Of a DNA stretch of 9,568 nucleotides, positions 6,865-9,568 are shown piece by piece. The notes beneath the pieces are model-generated. The model did no database searches. It saw only the letters and a list, made by a program, of their open reading frames with translations, and was not told the DNA's origin. Position numbers and translations under genes: made by a program. Within the stretch, counting starts at the first letter, position 1. Each line of letters opens with the position of its first letter. The stretch is taken from contig CAMWWW010000072.1 in assembly GCA_947178015.1 (NCBI GenBank), positions 1-9,568 of the forward strand. The letters are read 5' to 3'. The DNA is from an uncultured Clostridia bacterium. Lineage in GTDB: Bacteria; Bacillota; Clostridia; Lachnospirales; Lachnospiraceae.

Positions 6865-8085
6865 CTATTTTTCGCACATCTCAAGTTCCATAAGCTGTTC
6901 TGCAAAGGGCTTTCTTCCTTTTTGGCGGGTTATTTCTGCAAGACCTAGATTCGTCATTCCGGCAAGATAGGTTCTTACAGGGTCTTTCCTGAGCTGTGTG
7001 TTGAAATAGTCAAGTAGTTCTGTGACCGCCTGACTGGAATCCATATTAATAAAATCCACAATAATAATACCAGATATATTCCGAAGACGCAACTGCTTTG
7101 CGATTTCCTTTGCCGCTTCTTTGTTAATGGCAAGGCGAGTTTCTTCTACATTTTTCTTGCCGGAATATTTTCCTGTATTGACATCAATCACCGTCAGAGC
7201 CTCCGTCGGCTCTATCACCAGATTGGCGCCAGATTTCAGCCATACTCTTTTTTTCAAGGCATGTTCTATCACTGCCTGAAAGCTATATAAATGAAAAAGC
7301 GACTGCATAGAGTCCTGATACAAGGATAGTTTTTCTATAAGTTCTGTCTGGTCATTTTCACAAAGATATGCTTTTAGTTCATGATAAATCTCTGGCTTAT
7401 CGGTTAGGATCTCCGTTAAGTCGGAATCGTATACATCCCGCAGGTTTTTTAGATAGGAGGCGGGCGCACGTAAGAGAAGGGAATGTGCACGTAAGCAGCG
7501 AGCTTTTTCTTGAATGGAATGAAGACGATCCGCAAGCTCCTCCATTTCTTTTATAATTGTATCAAAAGAGGCTTTTTCTGCATTAGTTCTCACAATAAAT
7601 CCATATTCTTGTGTGCAGCAGTGCTTACAAGCCTCCCTGCAGGCATCTCTCCACGCGGTATCCGTGATTTTGCCTGAAATGCTCATCTGCGTATTGCCAA
7701 CGGTAAGTACTGCATACCTGCCAGTCAAATTGATAGCAGAGGTAAGGGTGTATTCCTTGGATTTCACCGGTTCCTTGGATACCTGAACCAACAGCAGGTC
7801 GCCCTGTGCTAGTGTGGTATTTTTTTTGGGATTTAAAAAACAGGGACATGTATTATCCTTTTGGGAATAATAGCCCGTCCGATTCTTGCCAAAAGAAAGA
7901 AAGGCAGCATCTATATTTTTTACAACCTTCTCCACCCGCCCGACATAGATATTTCCCAAAAGGTTCTCTTCCTGATCCGCCTCATATTGAAGCTCGACCG
8001 CCTCTCCATTCTCAAAAAGAGCGATCAGAATTCCACTCTGGTAGGATGTAATAATTAATTTCTTTTGTTTTTGGTTATTATTCAA
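6865..8085 (-). CDS. Short RNase E/G family ribonuclease
   Basis: The protein has 406 residues if the TTG at 8085 is the start. It aligns with RNase E/G from the S1 domain (LLGNIYVGRVEKVV, 42-55) through a 5'-end sensor motif GFIVRTN (162-168; Arg166 and Thr167 match the E. coli phosphate pocket) to the DNase I-like catalytic core. There, IDVNTG (Asp301, Asn303) and IIVDFINM (Asp344) keep the magnesium ligands. Family members cut single-stranded RNA, often favouring a 5' monophosphate, in rRNA maturation and mRNA decay. The protein stops shortly after GLAEITRQKGRKP (381-393), so the CPxC Zn-link and small domain of E. coli RNase G/E are absent. A cluster CREACKHCC lies at 149-157. TTG is chosen because homologues begin about there and no ATG is close. 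It overlaps the DUF2344 stop by eight bases, and its ribosome site is weak. Confidence 0.92.
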   Translation of the reverse strand: MNNNQKQKKLIITSYQSGILIALFENGEAVELQYEADQEENLLGNIYVGRVEKVVKNIDAAFLSFGKNRTGYYSQKDNTCPCFLNPKKNTTLAQGDLLLVQVSKEPVKSKEYTLTSAINLTGRYAVLTVGNTQMSISGKITDTAWRDACREACKHCCTQEYGFIVRTNAEKASFDTIIKEMEELADRLHSIQEKARCLRAHSLLLRAPASYLKNLRDVYDSDLTEILTDKPEIYHELKAYLCENDQTELIEKLSLYQDSMQSLFHLYSFQAVIEHALKKRVWLKSGANLVIEPTEALTVIDVNTGKYSGKKNVEETRLAINKEAAKEIAKQLRLRNISGIIIVDFINMDSSQAVTELLDYFNTQLRKDPVRTYLAGMTNLGLAEITRQKGRKPFAEQLMELEMCEK

Positions 8086-8803
8086 TGTCCTGTCCAAGCT
8101 CACCCAGCGGAACGAGCTTCCTTTCTCCCATATCAGCGTAAACCTCAAGCCTTGTAATCTGAAAAGCAAATTCTGGTTTCTGTCTTTCAAGGGTGTTATA
8201 AAATGCTTCCATCACAAGCTCTGGTTTTATATTATCTGTGCTTCCGGCAGAGAGTGACAAGAAAATACCTCTATCTTTTATATAGGCAGAATAGATCAAA
8301 GGTTTTAAGTCAAGCTGACGCTCTCCTTTTTTGGTTTTCTTTAAAATCAAGATTTCTTGTCTATTGATAAACTCAGAAAAAGCCTTTTCAAAGGTCAGAA
8401 AATCCATATCCAATGTTTGTTCTGGTTCATAGCCTTCGCGAAATTCCAGCTTATAATCTGCTGCCGCCACCAAAGACATTCCATTCTGTGCGTTCTCCGG
8501 CAGCTTTCGGACACTTAGCACTTCCATTCCATCCACCATCACGGCATTTAATACATGTATCATCTCCTTGCTCGTTCCCGCCGAGTACACCTCAATATCA
8601 AAATATTCTCCTTCGCTGGTAAGCCCCACGCCCAGAGGAGAAGCAAAGGACATTTTCTGATGAGGAGAAAAGCCTTCCGTATAAGCGATATCAATATTCG
8701 CGCGCCGCATCGCCTTCTGAAAATAACGCATTATATCAAGATGCCCAATATATTTCATATTGCCCCGTTTTGCAAATTTAATTCTTAGCTTCGTAACAGA
8801 CAC
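8078..8803 (-). CDS. TIGR03936-family (DUF2344) protein, radical SAM partner
   Basis: The 241 residues match the DUF2344/TIGR03936 family: KLRIKFAKRGNMKYIGHLD (5-23), RYFQKAMRRANIDIAYTEGF (26-45), then PHQKMSFASPLGVGLTSEGE (47-66). The family is found either as a separate protein or fused to the end of TIGR03960 B12-binding radical SAM proteins. Its function is unknown. Here the two are separate but overlapping genes. The start is uncertain: family members begin a few residues before KLRIKF and the only nearby start codon is GTG at 8803. A good GGAGGAG abuts that codon, closer than is ideal. The first in-frame ATG (8758) would remove conserved residues. With GTG the gene overlaps the radical SAM gene by 26 bases and runs eight bases into RNase E/G. 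Confidence 0.88.
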   Translation of the reverse strand: MSVTKLRIKFAKRGNMKYIGHLDIMRYFQKAMRRANIDIAYTEGFSPHQKMSFASPLGVGLTSEGEYFDIEVYSAGTSKEMIHVLNAVMVDGMEVLSVRKLPENAQNGMSLVAAADYKLEFREGYEPEQTLDMDFLTFEKAFSEFINRQEILILKKTKKGERQLDLKPLIYSAYIKDRGIFLSLSAGSTDNIKPELVMEAFYNTLERQKPEFAFQITRLEVYADMGERKLVPLGELGQDIE

Positions 8804-9568
8804 CTCCTCCAAATACCTTTGCGCCGCATCCTGAGCAGGACACACGACAATTTGGCGTCACAAGCTCTTGCTTTGCTCTCTCCCACTCTCTTTTTAAAAA
8901 TTCTTTTGTCACTCCTGCGTCAATAAAATCCCATGGCAGCAGTTCGTTCAGATCTCGTTCACGCAAATTATAGAAGGCAATATCGATCCCTTCCTCCTCA
9001 AAAGCTTCCATCCATAATTTATTTTGAAAGCTCTCGGACCATGCATCATATAAACACCCCTTCTGATAAGCACGCAAAATCACCTTTCCAATGCGGCGGT
9101 CTCCTCTGGCAAGCACGCCTTCCAGCACTGTGACATCCGCCTCATGCCAGTTATATTTCAAACTTTTATGGTTTAACATTTCCTTCATCTTGGAATTGAC
9201 AATCCTTGCTTTGGAGAGATAGTCTTCTTTGGTGCACATAGGAGCCCATTGAAACGGCGTAAATGGCTTCGGCACAAAAAAGGATGTGCTTGCTGTCACC
9301 TGAACTTTGCCTGTGCGCTGCTCCTTTGGAATCTCGGCATAGTACAATCTGGCAATCTTGTCAGCAAGGACAGCAATTTCTTCCATATCCTCCACCGTTT
9401 CGGTGGGAAGTCCAAGCATAAAATAGAGCTTTACCCGATTCCATCCTCCATGAAATGCTTGTGCGGCGCCCTCAAGAATCATTTCCTCGGTAAGTCCTTT
9501 ATTAATTACATTCCTAAGCCTTTGGGAACCTGCCTCCGGCGCAAAGGTTAGGCTAGACTTCTTTATAT
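8778..9568 (-). CDS. B12-binding radical SAM protein (TIGR03960 type), C-terminal part only
   Basis: The last 262 codons are present. The frame is open to the right edge, so the start, the B12-binding domain and the CxxxCxxC cluster lie outside the window. The visible part begins in the radical SAM barrel with SLTFAPEAGSQRLRNVINKG, then VKLYFMLGLPTET and VTASTSFFVPKPFTPFQWAP, all typical of this family. The C-terminus carries CRVSCSGCGAKVFGGGVC, a conserved family cysteine cluster separate from the radical SAM cluster. Its reaction and substrate are not established. A start at 9482 would cut into conserved sequence and is only an internal methionine. It overlaps the following DUF2344 gene, its usual partner. 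Confidence 0.92.
   Translation of the reverse strand, partial: IKKSSLTFAPEAGSQRLRNVINKGLTEEMILEGAAQAFHGGWNRVKLYFMLGLPTETVEDMEEIAVLADKIARLYYAEIPKEQRTGKVQVTASTSFFVPKPFTPFQWAPMCTKEDYLSKARIVNSKMKEMLNHKSLKYNWHEADVTVLEGVLARGDRRIGKVILRAYQKGCLYDAWSESFQNKLWMEAFEEEGIDIAFYNLRERDLNELLPWDFIDAGVTKEFLKREWERAKQELVTPNCRVSCSGCGAKVFGGGVCYEAKN

Noticed and set aside
6843..6905. SseB-like gene extended to 6905
   Set aside because: It would overlap the RNase E/G coding end. GAGG nine bases before the ATG at 6842 marks the start.
7806..8058. Plus-strand open frames opposite the start of RNase E/G
   Set aside because: They lie wholly inside a well-supported gene, have low-complexity sequence and no ribosome site of note.
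8086..8190. RNase E/G extended to 8190
   Set aside because: The added 35 residues lie in the DUF2344 coding region and are absent from RNase E/G proteins, which begin near KKLIITSYQSG.

Overview
The window reads as a chromosomal segment of a Firmicute, most likely a Lachnospiraceae-type Clostridium. The reasons are moderate GC, strong GGAGG-type ribosome sites, a B12-binding radical SAM / DUF2344 / RNase E-G gene string, and a PhoB-class two-component pair. All nine genes lie on the minus strand, so transcription runs from high to low coordinates. Two genes are cut by the window edges. No RNA genes, insertion sequences, CRISPR arrays or prophage genes were seen. No gene-free stretch exceeds about 240 bases.

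Right-hand block (9568 down to about 6298): the 3' part of a TIGR03960-type radical SAM gene, then a TIGR03936/DUF2344 gene, then a short RNase E/G, then a small SseB-domain gene. The first three overlap end to end, with apparent GTG and TTG starts that suggest translational coupling. The block closes with a clear rho-independent terminator (about 6298-6332). The first three genes belong to a familiar Firmicute string linked to RNA and ribosome functions. Here RNase E/G is followed by the SseB-like gene rather than by rplU (ribosomal protein L21).

Left-hand block (about 6210 down to 1): a new transcription unit begins after the terminator. A putative promoter (TATACT) sits directly beside three tandem 11-bp repeats, the spacing expected of an OmpR/PhoB-family operator. 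The genes are a PhoB-type response regulator, a membrane histidine kinase, a MoxR AAA+ ATPase, a DUF58 membrane protein and a multi-spanning membrane transglutaminase-like protein that runs off the left edge. Gaps are 31 nt or less and two junctions overlap.

The most interesting reading is that a two-component system and a MoxR/DUF58/transglutaminase envelope module form one probably self-regulated operon. The kinase has an extracytoplasmic sensor region, and the transglutaminase domain is predicted to be extracytoplasmic. The unit could therefore sense an envelope state and adjust an envelope-acting protein-processing or chaperone system. The signal and substrate cannot be read from the sequence. 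Other points of note are an RNase E/G that ends before the Zn-link and carries an unrelated cysteine cluster, a DUF58 protein without a MIDAS motif, and a Glu where many transglutaminase-like enzymes have the catalytic Asp.
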